Source: Virgisporangium aliadipatigenens | GTDB taxonomy: Bacteria > Actinomycetota > Actinomycetes > Mycobacteriales > Micromonosporaceae | NCBI RefSeq assembly: GCF_016863615.1 | Contig: NZ_BOPF01000007.1 | Span: 124,001 to 188,000, forward strand | Direction: 5' to 3' | Length of the DNA stretch: 64,000 nucleotides | Shown here: one piece after another, positions 57,261-64,000 of the stretch | How the letters are laid out: every line of letters begins with the position of its first letter | Numbering within the stretch: the first letter of the stretch is position 1 | Notes under the pieces: model-generated | The model's database searches: none | Told to the model about the DNA's origin: nothing | Seen by the model: only the letters and a program-made list of their open reading frames with translations | Translations under genes and position numbers: made by a program

Positions 57261-58566
57261 GCAGCTCCACCGGGGTGTCGCCGTCCCAGCGCGGCGGCAC
57301 CACGGCGAGGGCGTCGGCGAGCGCGGCGCCCCACAGGGTGCCCGGCCGGTCGTGCCCGACGGGGACCACGCCGTCGCCGTCGTAACGCACCGGCACCACT
57401 CTCGTGTCGCGCGGGTGGCTCGGCAGGTCCCGCCCGCGCGCCGTCCGCGGCCTGCGGGGCGCCCGGCCGGCGAGCCGTTCGACGACCGGCACCAACAGCG
57501 TGACGGCCGCCACGAGCGCCGCGAACGGGTTGCCCGGCAGCCCGACGACGGCCCGCCCGTCCGGCAGCGCGGCGAACAGCTGCGGGTGCCCCGGACGGCA
57601 CGCGACGCCGCTGACGAGCACGCTCGCGTCGACGTCCTTGAGCGCGGCGCGCAGGTGGTCCGCGGCGCCCACCGACGTCGCCCCGCACACCACCACGACG
57701 TCGGAACCCTTGTCCCGCAACGCCTCCGCGAGCGCCGCGCGGTCGTCGCCGAGCCGGGTCCCGAACCGCGGGTGCCCACCGGCCCGCGCGATCAGGCCGG
57801 GCAGCAGGGGACCGATGGCGTCGCGGACCCGGCCCGGCTCGGGGAGCCCGCTCGCGCGCACCTCGCGGCCGGTGACGATGACGCCGACGCGGGGCCTCGG
57901 GCGCACGCGCACGGTGTCGTATCCGGTGGCGGCCGCGAGGGCCAGTGCCGCGGGCGTGAGCGCGGTCCCTTCGGCCAGGAGAACGGTACCGGCGGGGTAG
58001 TCCTCGCCGGTGCGCCGGATGTGCCGCCCGCCGTGCGCGCGACCTTCCCGGCCGGTCTCGCCGACGGGCCGGCTCTCGATCTTCATGCCGTCCCCGGGCA
58101 GCACGACGGCGTCCTCGTACGGCAGTACCGCGTCGGCGCCCGGCGGCACCACGGCGCCGGTGGCGATCTCGACGGCCGTGCCGGGCGGCAGTATGCGGAC
58201 GCCGGGCTGCGGTATGCGGGCGCCTGGCTCGGCGGCGGTGACCGACTGCGGGATGAGGGCGTCGGGCTCGAAGAGCACGCCGGTCCCGGCGGTGCGGGCG
58301 CCGTGCCCGGGCGGGGTGCCGGGTTCCGCGGGTCCGGCGGCGCCGGGGGTGGGGTCGCCGGCGAGGACGCGGCCGACGACGCGCCACGGCCCGGGGCCGG
58401 CGACGGCATAGCCGTCCATGGCCGACGAGTCGTAGGACGGCGACGGCACCAAAGCGGTGAGCGGCCCGGCGAGCGCGTACCCGAGCGCCTCCGCCAGCGG
58501 CACGTCGACCGGCGACCCCGGCGTCCCGTACGACGCGGCGACCCGTCGGGCGGAACCCCACTCCAT
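57247..58566 (-). CDS. moeA: molybdopterin molybdenumtransferase MoeA
   Basis: 439 residues. Domain I begins with ALGYALAGPL and SSAMDGYAVA; the MPT-binding domain contains VGVIVTGREV, GATSVGAADHLRAAL and GLPGNPFAALVA, all MoeA hallmarks. It inserts molybdate into adenylylated molybdopterin. An insertion of about 30 residues (GAAGPAEPGTPPGHGARTAG) in domain II is longer than usual. ATG with AGGGAG five bases upstream. Divergent from the oxalate carrier gene; it may supply cofactor to a formate dehydrogenase. Confidence 0.93.
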   Translation of the reverse strand: MEWGSARRVAASYGTPGSPVDVPLAEALGYALAGPLTALVPSPSYDSSAMDGYAVAGPGPWRVVGRVLAGDPTPGAAGPAEPGTPPGHGARTAGTGVLFEPDALIPQSVTAAEPGARIPQPGVRILPPGTAVEIATGAVVPPGADAVLPYEDAVVLPGDGMKIESRPVGETGREGRAHGGRHIRRTGEDYPAGTVLLAEGTALTPAALALAAATGYDTVRVRPRPRVGVIVTGREVRASGLPEPGRVRDAIGPLLPGLIARAGGHPRFGTRLGDDRAALAEALRDKGSDVVVVCGATSVGAADHLRAALKDVDASVLVSGVACRPGHPQLFAALPDGRAVVGLPGNPFAALVAAVTLLVPVVERLAGRAPRRPRTARGRDLPSHPRDTRVVPVRYDGDGVVPVGHDRPGTLWGAALADALAVVPPRWDGDTPVELLSSG

Positions 58567-58595
58567 AGCCACTCCCTGGACAGCGATACGGGCCG

Positions 58596-58637
58596 ATGGT
58601 ACACAGTGAAGCAGGTCGCATACAGCATACAGTGTGC
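58596..58637. promoter_or_regulatory. divergent moeA/MFS promoter with regulon motif copy 1
   Basis: CATACAGCATACAGTGTGC (58619-58637) lies just before the AGGAGG of the MFS gene and matches 16 of 19 bases with the motif at 60720-60738. TACAGT within it may be the -10 box for the MFS gene. On the other strand TACCAT (58596-58601) is a possible moeA -10 box. A further ACACAGTG word at 58601-58608 may be a half-site. Confidence 0.55.
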
Positions 58638-58649
58638 AGGAGGCTCGAC

Positions 58650-59963
58650 ATGCCTACCGTTCCCCGCGACACGCGCGACATCCACGACTACTACGGCCGG
58701 CGCTATCGCGTCGGCGAGCGCGACGTCGACCTGACCGGCCGCCCACGCGAGTGGATGCTCGGCCTCGCCTGGATCTCGATGTTCGCGATCAGCCTGTTCC
58801 AGTACGGCTTCGGCGCGGCCGTTCCGGCCCTCGCGCGCGAACGGGGCTGGAGCGTGGGGGAGGCGCTCACCGTCCTGGCCGTGTGGGTGGTGTGCCAGGC
58901 CGGGGTGTCGTTCCCGGCGACCTGGCTGTACCGCCGGGTCGGCCCGCGGGTGCCGCTGCTGGTGGCGGCGGTGCTGTGCGCCGTGGCGCTGCTGGCCCTC
59001 GCGCACGACGCCGGCCCGCCGGTGGTCACGTACTCCGTTCTCGGCGGGGTGGGCTGCGGGACCGTGTACGCCACGTGCATCGGCGCCGTGACCCAGTGGT
59101 TCCCCGAACGGGTCGCCACCCGCGTCGGCTTCGTCAGCGGCGCGTTCGGCTACGGGGCGCTGCCGTTCGTGGTGCTCGTGTCGTTCGCGGATCCGGCGGT
59201 GGTGCTGGACGCGGCGGCCGTGCTCGTGCTCGTCGCGATCGGCGTGAGCGGCCTGCTGCTGTCCCGCCCGCCGGCGAACTGGTGGCCCGCGCACATCGAC
59301 CCGCACCGCTTCGCCCTGGACCGCCGGGTCAACCGCAGCATCCCCAACAACGTGCCGGCGGCGCGGGCGTTCCCACCGTGGGCCGCGGTGCGCAGCGGGA
59401 TGCTGCCGCTGATGTTCGTGGTGGTGGTGCTGACCGCCACGATGGCGCTGTTCGACGTCGCCTACCTCGCCGCGCACGCCGACGCGACGCCGGCCTTCAC
59501 CGCGGCCTCTCTCGGCACGCTCGCCGTGGCGGCCGGCCTGGGCCGGGTCTGGACGGGTTCGCTGTCGGACCGGCTCGGCCGCAAGCGGGTGCTCGCGCTG
59601 GCGCTGGTGCTCGGCGGGACGGCCCAGTTCGGGCTGCTGGCCGCGGTGCGCGGCGGAACGCTGGCCGCCGTCGTGCTCTTCGCCGGCCTCGCCGGTGCCG
59701 GTACCAGCGCCGGCTACTCGCTGCTGGTGAGCCTCGTGCGGGACTGGTTCGGCGACGACGCCACGCTGGCCAACTACGGCATCGTGTACACCGGCAAGGC
59801 GTTCGGCGGGGTGGCCGGCGTCTCGCTCGCGGGCGCCTACGCCGGTGCGCCGAGCACCGTCCCGGCCTTCCTCGTCGCCGGCGGCCTGGGCCTGCTCGCG
59901 GCGGCGCTGACCGCGCGGCTGCACCAGCCCGGCCGGCGCGTGCTCTCCGTCCCCGGGGCGTAG
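58650..59963 (+). CDS. OFA/OxlT-like major facilitator transporter
   Basis: 437 residues, 12 membrane helices by eye. The first loop after an N-terminal tail is WISMFAISLFQYGFGAAVPA, and the OxlT/OFA-type helix GGVGCGTVYATCIGAVTQWF with FPERV is recognisable. A central cytoplasmic loop (SRPPANWWPAHIDPHRFALD) separates the two halves. Likely imports oxalate or formate-like small dicarboxylates because it is followed by carbonic anhydrase and formyl-CoA transferase genes and shares a promoter motif with the latter. AGGAGG ribosome site at 58638-58643. Confidence 0.87.
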   Translation: MPTVPRDTRDIHDYYGRRYRVGERDVDLTGRPREWMLGLAWISMFAISLFQYGFGAAVPALARERGWSVGEALTVLAVWVVCQAGVSFPATWLYRRVGPRVPLLVAAVLCAVALLALAHDAGPPVVTYSVLGGVGCGTVYATCIGAVTQWFPERVATRVGFVSGAFGYGALPFVVLVSFADPAVVLDAAAVLVLVAIGVSGLLLSRPPANWWPAHIDPHRFALDRRVNRSIPNNVPAARAFPPWAAVRSGMLPLMFVVVVLTATMALFDVAYLAAHADATPAFTAASLGTLAVAAGLGRVWTGSLSDRLGRKRVLALALVLGGTAQFGLLAAVRGGTLAAVVLFAGLAGAGTSAGYSLLVSLVRDWFGDDATLANYGIVYTGKAFGGVAGVSLAGAYAGAPSTVPAFLVAGGLGLLAAALTARLHQPGRRVLSVPGA

Positions 59964-59965
59964 CG

Positions 59966-60682
59966 GTGGCGCCCGAGCCGCCGGCGCCCGCGGCGGTGCC
60001 GTCGTCCACGGCCGTGCCGGTGCGCGAGACGATGCCGGTGTCGGGGCCGCGACCGGCGCCAGCGTCGCCGCTGACGCCGCTGCCGGCGGCCGGGTCGCCG
60101 TCGGTGGCCCAGGGTGCGCTGGCGCGGCTGCTCGCCGGCAACGAACGCTTCGCCGCCGGCGCCTCCGTCCACCCGCACCAGGACGCCGCGCGCCGTAACG
60201 CGGTGGCCGGCGAGCAGGCGCCGTTCGCGGCGGTGGTCGGCTGCTCCGACTCGCGGCTGCCGGCCGAGCTCATCTTCGACTGCGGGCTGGGCGACCTGTT
60301 CGTGGTGCGCACCGCCGGGCACACCATCGGCCGCGAGACGCTCGGCAGCGTCGAGTACGCCGTGACGGTGTTGCGCGTCCCGCTCGTGCTGGTGCTCGGC
60401 CACCACGCCTGCGGGGCGGTGCGCGCCGCGTGCGACCTGGTGGCCGCCGGGACCCCGATCTCGCGGAACCTGCGCGCGGTGGTGGACGCGATCGTGCCGC
60501 ACGCGCGGGCCGCCGCCGAGGTGGACGACGTGGTGGAACTGCACGTGGCGGCCACCGTGCGGCGGTTGTCCGCGGCGGTCGCGGGGGAGCGGTGCGCGTT
60601 CCACGGGATGGTCTACGACCTGCGGACCGGCCGCGTCGCGTCGGCTATCGACACGGTTCGAAAAGGTCTCCTCACCCTCTAG
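59966..60682 (+). CDS. beta-carbonic anhydrase
   Basis: 238 residues. About 45 residues of Pro/Ala-rich tail precede the catalytic domain, which has the zinc ligands in VVGCSDSRLPAEL (Cys and Asp-Arg dyad) and LVLGHHACGAV (His and Cys). It interconverts CO2 and bicarbonate. The GTG at 59966 is two bases after the MFS stop, so the genes are coupled; an ATG at 60031-60033 would give a shorter form. CO2 released by oxalate decarboxylation offers a rationale. No signal peptide. Confidence 0.9.
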   Translation: MAPEPPAPAAVPSSTAVPVRETMPVSGPRPAPASPLTPLPAAGSPSVAQGALARLLAGNERFAAGASVHPHQDAARRNAVAGEQAPFAAVVGCSDSRLPAELIFDCGLGDLFVVRTAGHTIGRETLGSVEYAVTVLRVPLVLVLGHHACGAVRAACDLVAAGTPISRNLRAVVDAIVPHARAAAEVDDVVELHVAATVRRLSAAVAGERCAFHGMVYDLRTGRVASAIDTVRKGLLTL

Positions 60683-60719
60683 ACACACGGTTGTTACGTA
60701 GGTCACGATGGGCCTACCA

Positions 60720-60738
60720 CATACGGTATACAGTCTGC
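60720..60738. promoter_or_regulatory. regulon motif copy 2 upstream of the CoA-transferase gene
   Basis: CATACGGTATACAGTCTGC, 16 of 19 identical to copy 1, between the carbonic anhydrase stop and the CoA-transferase ATG at 60770. GGTATACC-like symmetry suggests a GntR-family operator; TACAGT may be the -10 box. No GntR gene is in the window. Confidence 0.55.
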
Positions 60739-60769
60739 GATCCGCGATAGAACCTGTGGGAGTTGACCG

Positions 60770-61999
60770 ATGAGCAAAGCGCTGGAAGGCATCCGCGTCC
60801 TGGACATGACGCACGTCCAGTCAGGCCCCTCGTCCACGCAGATTCTCGCCTGGTTGGGCGCCGACGTCATCAAGCTCGAGGCGCCCGGCACCGGGGACAT
60901 CACCCGCAGCCAGCTGCGCGACCTGCCCGACGTGGACAGCCTCTACTTCACGATGCTCAACTGCAACAAGCGGAGCATCACGCTCAACATGAAGAGCCCC
61001 GAGGGCAAGGAGGTCTTCACCTCCCTCGTGGCGGGCGTCGACGTCCTGGTGGAAAACTTCGGTCCCGGCGTCGTCGACCGGTTCGGCTTCTCGTGGGAAC
61101 GCCTTCAGGAGATCAACCCCCGCCTGGTGTACGCGAGCATCAAGGGCTTCGGCCCCGGCCGCTACGCGAAGTTCAAGGCGTACGAGGTGATCGCCCAGGC
61201 GATGGCCGGCTCGATGAGCACCACCGGCTTCGAGGAGGGCCCGCCGACGGCCACCGGCGCGCAGATCGGCGACTCCGGCACCGGCATCCATCTCGTGGCC
61301 GGCATCCTCGCCGCGCTGTACCAGCGCACCCACACCGGACGCGGCCAGCGTGTGCAGGTCGCCATGCAGGACGCCGTGCTCAACCTGTGCCGCGTCAAAC
61401 TGCGCGACCAGCAGCGCCTCGCGCACGGCCCGCTCACCGAGTACCCCAACTCGCACTTCGGCGAAGAGGTGCCGAGGTCGGGCAACGCCTCCGGCGGCGG
61501 ACAGCCGGGCTGGGCGGTCAGGTGCGCGCCGGGCGGCCCCAACGACTACATCTACGTCATCGTGCAGCCGGTCGGCTGGAAGCCGCTCGCCGAGCTGATC
61601 GGCCGTCCCGAGCTGGCCGACGATCCACAGTGGAACACCCCGCAGGTGCGACTGTCCAAACTGGACAAGATGTTCGCGCTCGTCGAGGAGTGGACGGAGA
61701 AGCACACCAAGTGGGAGGTGATGGACGCACTCAACGCGTTGAACATCCCCTGCGGGCCGATCCTGTCCACGAAGGAACTCATCGAGGACGAGACCCTGGC
61801 GGAGCTCGGTTCCGTCGTCGAGGTGCAGCACCCCACGCGAGGGACGTTCAAGACGGTCGGCTGTCCCATCAAGCTCTCCGACTCGGCCGTCGACGTCGCA
61901 CGCTCACCGCTGCTCGGCGAGCACACCGAACAGGTACTGGGGGAGTTCGGCTACGACCCGGCCCGGGTCGGCGAGTTGCGCGCCGCCGGTGCGCTGTAG
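60770..61999 (+). CDS. frc: formyl-CoA:oxalate CoA-transferase (CaiB/BaiF family III)
   Basis: 409 residues. The N-terminal [34 protein letters not shown] and [17 protein letters not shown] are CaiB/BaiF marks. [13 protein letters not shown] is the glycine-loop hallmark of formyl-CoA transferase, and the catalytic Asp lies in [11 protein letters not shown]. It moves CoA from formyl-CoA to oxalate, making oxalyl-CoA and formate. No oxalyl-CoA decarboxylase gene is visible in the window and it may lie beyond. The gene starts its own transcript behind motif copy 2. Other family members act on other acids, so the substrate is an inference. Confidence 0.88.
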   Translation: MSKALEGIRVLDMTHVQSGPSSTQILAWLGADVIKLEAPGTGDITRSQLRDLPDVDSLYFTMLNCNKRSITLNMKSPEGKEVFTSLVAGVDVLVENFGPGVVDRFGFSWERLQEINPRLVYASIKGFGPGRYAKFKAYEVIAQAMAGSMSTTGFEEGPPTATGAQIGDSGTGIHLVAGILAALYQRTHTGRGQRVQVAMQDAVLNLCRVKLRDQQRLAHGPLTEYPNSHFGEEVPRSGNASGGGQPGWAVRCAPGGPNDYIYVIVQPVGWKPLAELIGRPELADDPQWNTPQVRLSKLDKMFALVEEWTEKHTKWEVMDALNALNIPCGPILSTKELIEDETLAELGSVVEVQHPTRGTFKTVGCPIKLSDSAVDVARSPLLGEHTEQVLGEFGYDPARVGELRAAGAL

Positions 62000-62016
62000 A
62001 AGCGGAGACCTGACCA

Positions 62017-64000
62017 ATGACGCAGCAGCGCTACGACCGCGACGCCGTGCGGGCGATTCTCGACCGCGTGCGGGAGGAGGGGCGCAGTGCCCTGACGGCC
62101 CCCGAGGGGCGCACGGTCGCCGAGGCCTACGGGATCGACACCCCGAAGGAGGGCCTCGCGGAGACCGCCGACGCGGCCGTCGCCCTGGCAACGGAGGTCG
62201 GCTACCCGGTCGTCATGAAGATCGTGTCGCCGGACATCCTGCACAAGACCGAGGCCGGCGGCGTGCTCGTCGGGATCGGCGACGACGCGGGCGCGGCGGC
62301 GGCGTTCGCGTCCATCGTGGACAACGCCCGCGCCTACGACGCCGACGCGCGCGTCACCGGGGTGCAGGTGCAGCGGATGCTCTCCGGCGGGCACGAGGTC
62401 ATCGTCGGCGCGGTCACGGATCCGGCGTTCGGCAAGGTGGTGGCGTTCGGGCTCGGCGGGGTGCTGGTCGAGGTGCTCAAGGACGTGACGTTCCGGCTGG
62501 CGCCGACCGACGCCGAGACCGCCCGTTCGATGGTGGACGGGATCGCCGCCGCCGAGATCCTGCGCGGCGTACGGGGTGCCGCACCGGCGAACAGGGACCT
62601 GCTGGCGTCCGTCATCCAGCGCGTCTCGGACCTCGTGAACGACTTCCCGGAACTGTCCGAAGTGGACCTGAACCCGGTGCTCGCCACCGAGGACTCGGCC
62701 GTCGCCGTGGACGTGCGCGTCATCGTGGACCCCGCGGCGGCGGTGCGGCCGACGGCGTTCACCCAGGAGGAGATCCTGGCGTCGATGAACCGCATCATGC
62801 GGCCCGCGTCGATCGCGGTCATCGGCGCCTCCGCGGAGGCCGGCAAGATCGGCAACTCCGTCATGCGGAACCTGGTCGACGGCGGCTACCGGGGCGAGAT
62901 CTACCCGATCAACCCGAAGGCCGCGGAGATCCTGGAACGCAAGGCGTTCGCCAGCATCTGCGACGTGCCGGGCGACGTCGACGTGGCGGTCTTCGCCATT
63001 CCCGCGAAGTTCGTCGCGAAGGCGCTGGACGAGGCCGGCCGCAAGGGTGTGGCCGGCGCGATCCTCATCCCGTCCGGCTTCGGCGAGACGGGCAACCACG
63101 AACTCCAGGAGGAGGTGGTCGAGGTGGCCCGCCGGCACGGCGTCCGGGTGCTCGGGCCGAACATCTACGGCTACTACTACACGCCGCAGCGCCTCTCGGC
63201 GACGTTCTGCACACCCTATGACGTGCGTGGTGGTGTCGCGCTGTCGTCGCAGAGCGGCGGTATCGGCATGGCGATCCTGGGCTTCAGCCGTTCCACCGAA
63301 ATGGGCGTGTCCGCGATCGTGGGGGTCGGCAACAAGGCCGACATCGACGAAGATGACTTGTTGACGTTCTTCGAACACGACGACGACACCCGACTGATCG
63401 CCATGCACCTGGAGGACCTGAAGGACGGCCGCGCCTTCGCCGAGACGGCGAAGCGGGTCTCGGCCCGCAAACCCGTCATCGTCCTGAAGGCCGGACGCAC
63501 CGACCAGGGCGCGAAAGCGGCGAGCTCGCACACCGGCGCGCTCGCCGGAAACGACAAGGTGTACGACGACATCCTGCGCCAGAGCGGCGTCATCCGCGCG
63601 CCCGGCCTGGGCGACATGCTCGAATACGCCCGCGGCGTGCCGCTGCTGCCCACGCCCACGGGGGAGAACGTCGTCATCATCACCGGCGCCGGCGGCTCCG
63701 GCGTGCTGCTCTCCGACGCCTGCGTCGACAACGACCTGACGCTTATGAGCATCCCGCCCGACCTCGACGAGGCGTTCCGCGCGTACATCCCACCGTTCGG
63801 CGCGGCCGGCAACCCGGTGGACATCACCGGCGGCGAACCGCCGTCCACCTATCGCAACACCATCGCGTTGGGTCTGTCCGACCCGCGGATCCACGCGTTG
63901 ATTCTCGGCTACTGGCACACCATCGTGACCCCGCCCATGGTCTTCGCCGAACTCGTCGTCGACGTGGTCCAGGAGTTCCGGGCCAAGGGTGTGCACAAGC
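62017..64000 (+). CDS. NDP-forming acyl-CoA synthetase (acetate-CoA ligase family), 3' end outside window
   Basis: 661 codons visible and still open at the end. Order of domains: ATP-grasp first (about 20-230, with GYPVVMKIVSPDILHKTEAG and GFGLGGVLVEVLKDV-like residues), then the CoA-binding Rossmann domain (SIAVIGASAEAGKIGNSV), then ligase-CoA domains (VALSSQSGGIGMAIL) with the phospho-His in ASSHTGALAGND and GENVVIITGAGGSGVLLSDA. It joins an acid to CoA with ATP or makes NTP in reverse. GGAG ribosome site 9 bases upstream and 17 bases from frc, so co-transcribed; may activate oxalate- or formate-related acids. Confidence 0.88.
   Translation, partial: MTQQRYDRDAVRAILDRVREEGRSALTAPEGRTVAEAYGIDTPKEGLAETADAAVALATEVGYPVVMKIVSPDILHKTEAGGVLVGIGDDAGAAAAFASIVDNARAYDADARVTGVQVQRMLSGGHEVIVGAVTDPAFGKVVAFGLGGVLVEVLKDVTFRLAPTDAETARSMVDGIAAAEILRGVRGAAPANRDLLASVIQRVSDLVNDFPELSEVDLNPVLATEDSAVAVDVRVIVDPAAAVRPTAFTQEEILASMNRIMRPASIAVIGASAEAGKIGNSVMRNLVDGGYRGEIYPINPKAAEILERKAFASICDVPGDVDVAVFAIPAKFVAKALDEAGRKGVAGAILIPSGFGETGNHELQEEVVEVARRHGVRVLGPNIYGYYYTPQRLSATFCTPYDVRGGVALSSQSGGIGMAILGFSRSTEMGVSAIVGVGNKADIDEDDLLTFFEHDDDTRLIAMHLEDLKDGRAFAETAKRVSARKPVIVLKAGRTDQGAKAASSHTGALAGNDKVYDDILRQSGVIRAPGLGDMLEYARGVPLLPTPTGENVVIITGAGGSGVLLSDACVDNDLTLMSIPPDLDEAFRAYIPPFGAAGNPVDITGGEPPSTYRNTIALGLSDPRIHALILGYWHTIVTPPMVFAELVVDVVQEFRAKGVHK

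Noticed and set aside
1-64000. CRISPR arrays, tRNAs, insertion sequences or prophage genes
   Set aside because: Looked for evenly spaced repeats, tRNA-like cloverleaf ends and transposase or integrase motifs; none was seen.

Overview
The window is about 64 kb of very GC-rich (roughly 70-75%) DNA from an actinomycete. Codon third positions are almost all G or C. Many genes start with GTG and have a TANNNT -10 box 6-8 bases before the start codon (leaderless). There is a mycothiol-type enzyme family, many IclR/TetR/MerR/PucR regulators and secreted plant- and fungal-polymer hydrolases. A soil or plant-associated member of Pseudonocardiales or Micromonosporales fits best, but the genus cannot be fixed from sequence alone. 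No tRNA, rRNA, insertion sequence, prophage or CRISPR array was seen.

Layout. 1-4.4 kb: the end of an NAD-dependent reductase, a MerR regulator with a MerR-type 19-bp-spacer promoter, a gene remnant, a small WC..HC protein, and a divergent glycosyltransferase/TetR pair around a perfect palindrome. 4.4-17.5 kb: one tightly coupled minus-strand operon with an oligopeptide ABC importer (including a permease-ATPase fusion), a peptidase S9/beta-lactamase-type fusion, an M20 hydrolase, a GNAT acyltransferase, an N-succinylamino-acid racemase and a PucR regulator. Read together it looks like uptake of (D-)peptides, their hydrolysis, and conversion of D- to L-amino acids. 17.8-27.8 kb: a GT2 glycosyltransferase, a cyclase-family protein, a STAND-type ATPase regulator, a WYL regulator with RidA and DUF488 genes, and helical-repeat proteins. 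27.9-41.7 kb: aromatic meta-cleavage catabolism split into an upper operon (SDR, cupin, hydrolase, extradiol dioxygenase), a cupin/flavin monooxygenase pair and a lower operon (hydratase, acetaldehyde dehydrogenase, aldolase). Each half has its own IclR regulator and recognisable palindromic sites. Between the halves lie a zinc-ribbon protein, an easily missed 59-residue RiPP-precursor-like gene, a convergent DUF692/MNIO-type enzyme with a long extra C-terminal domain, and a secreted pectate lyase under a LacI-type operator.

41.8-44.7 kb: a maleylpyruvate-isomerase-like protein, a pyridoxamine-oxidase-like protein, and a chimeric, frameshifted wreck of an ECF sigma factor and a glycosyltransferase. 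44.7-57.3 kb: two head-to-head secreted GH92 mannosidases, two small secreted paralogues, several small housekeeping-type genes, a Roadblock pair and a secreted PNGase A-like amidase; the mannosidases and amidase suggest N-glycan or mannoprotein use. 57.2-64 kb: MoeA, an OxlT-like MFS carrier, a beta-carbonic anhydrase, a formyl-CoA:oxalate CoA-transferase and an NDP-forming acyl-CoA synthetase that runs off the end. A 19-bp motif shared by two promoters suggests an oxalate regulon.

The strongest candidate for something undescribed is the 59-residue peptide with a lasso-type leader signature beside the MNIO-family enzyme (34547-36370). The D-amino-acid peptide salvage operon comes next, followed by a TCCACAGTGGA-type word that recurs inside unrelated coding sequences.
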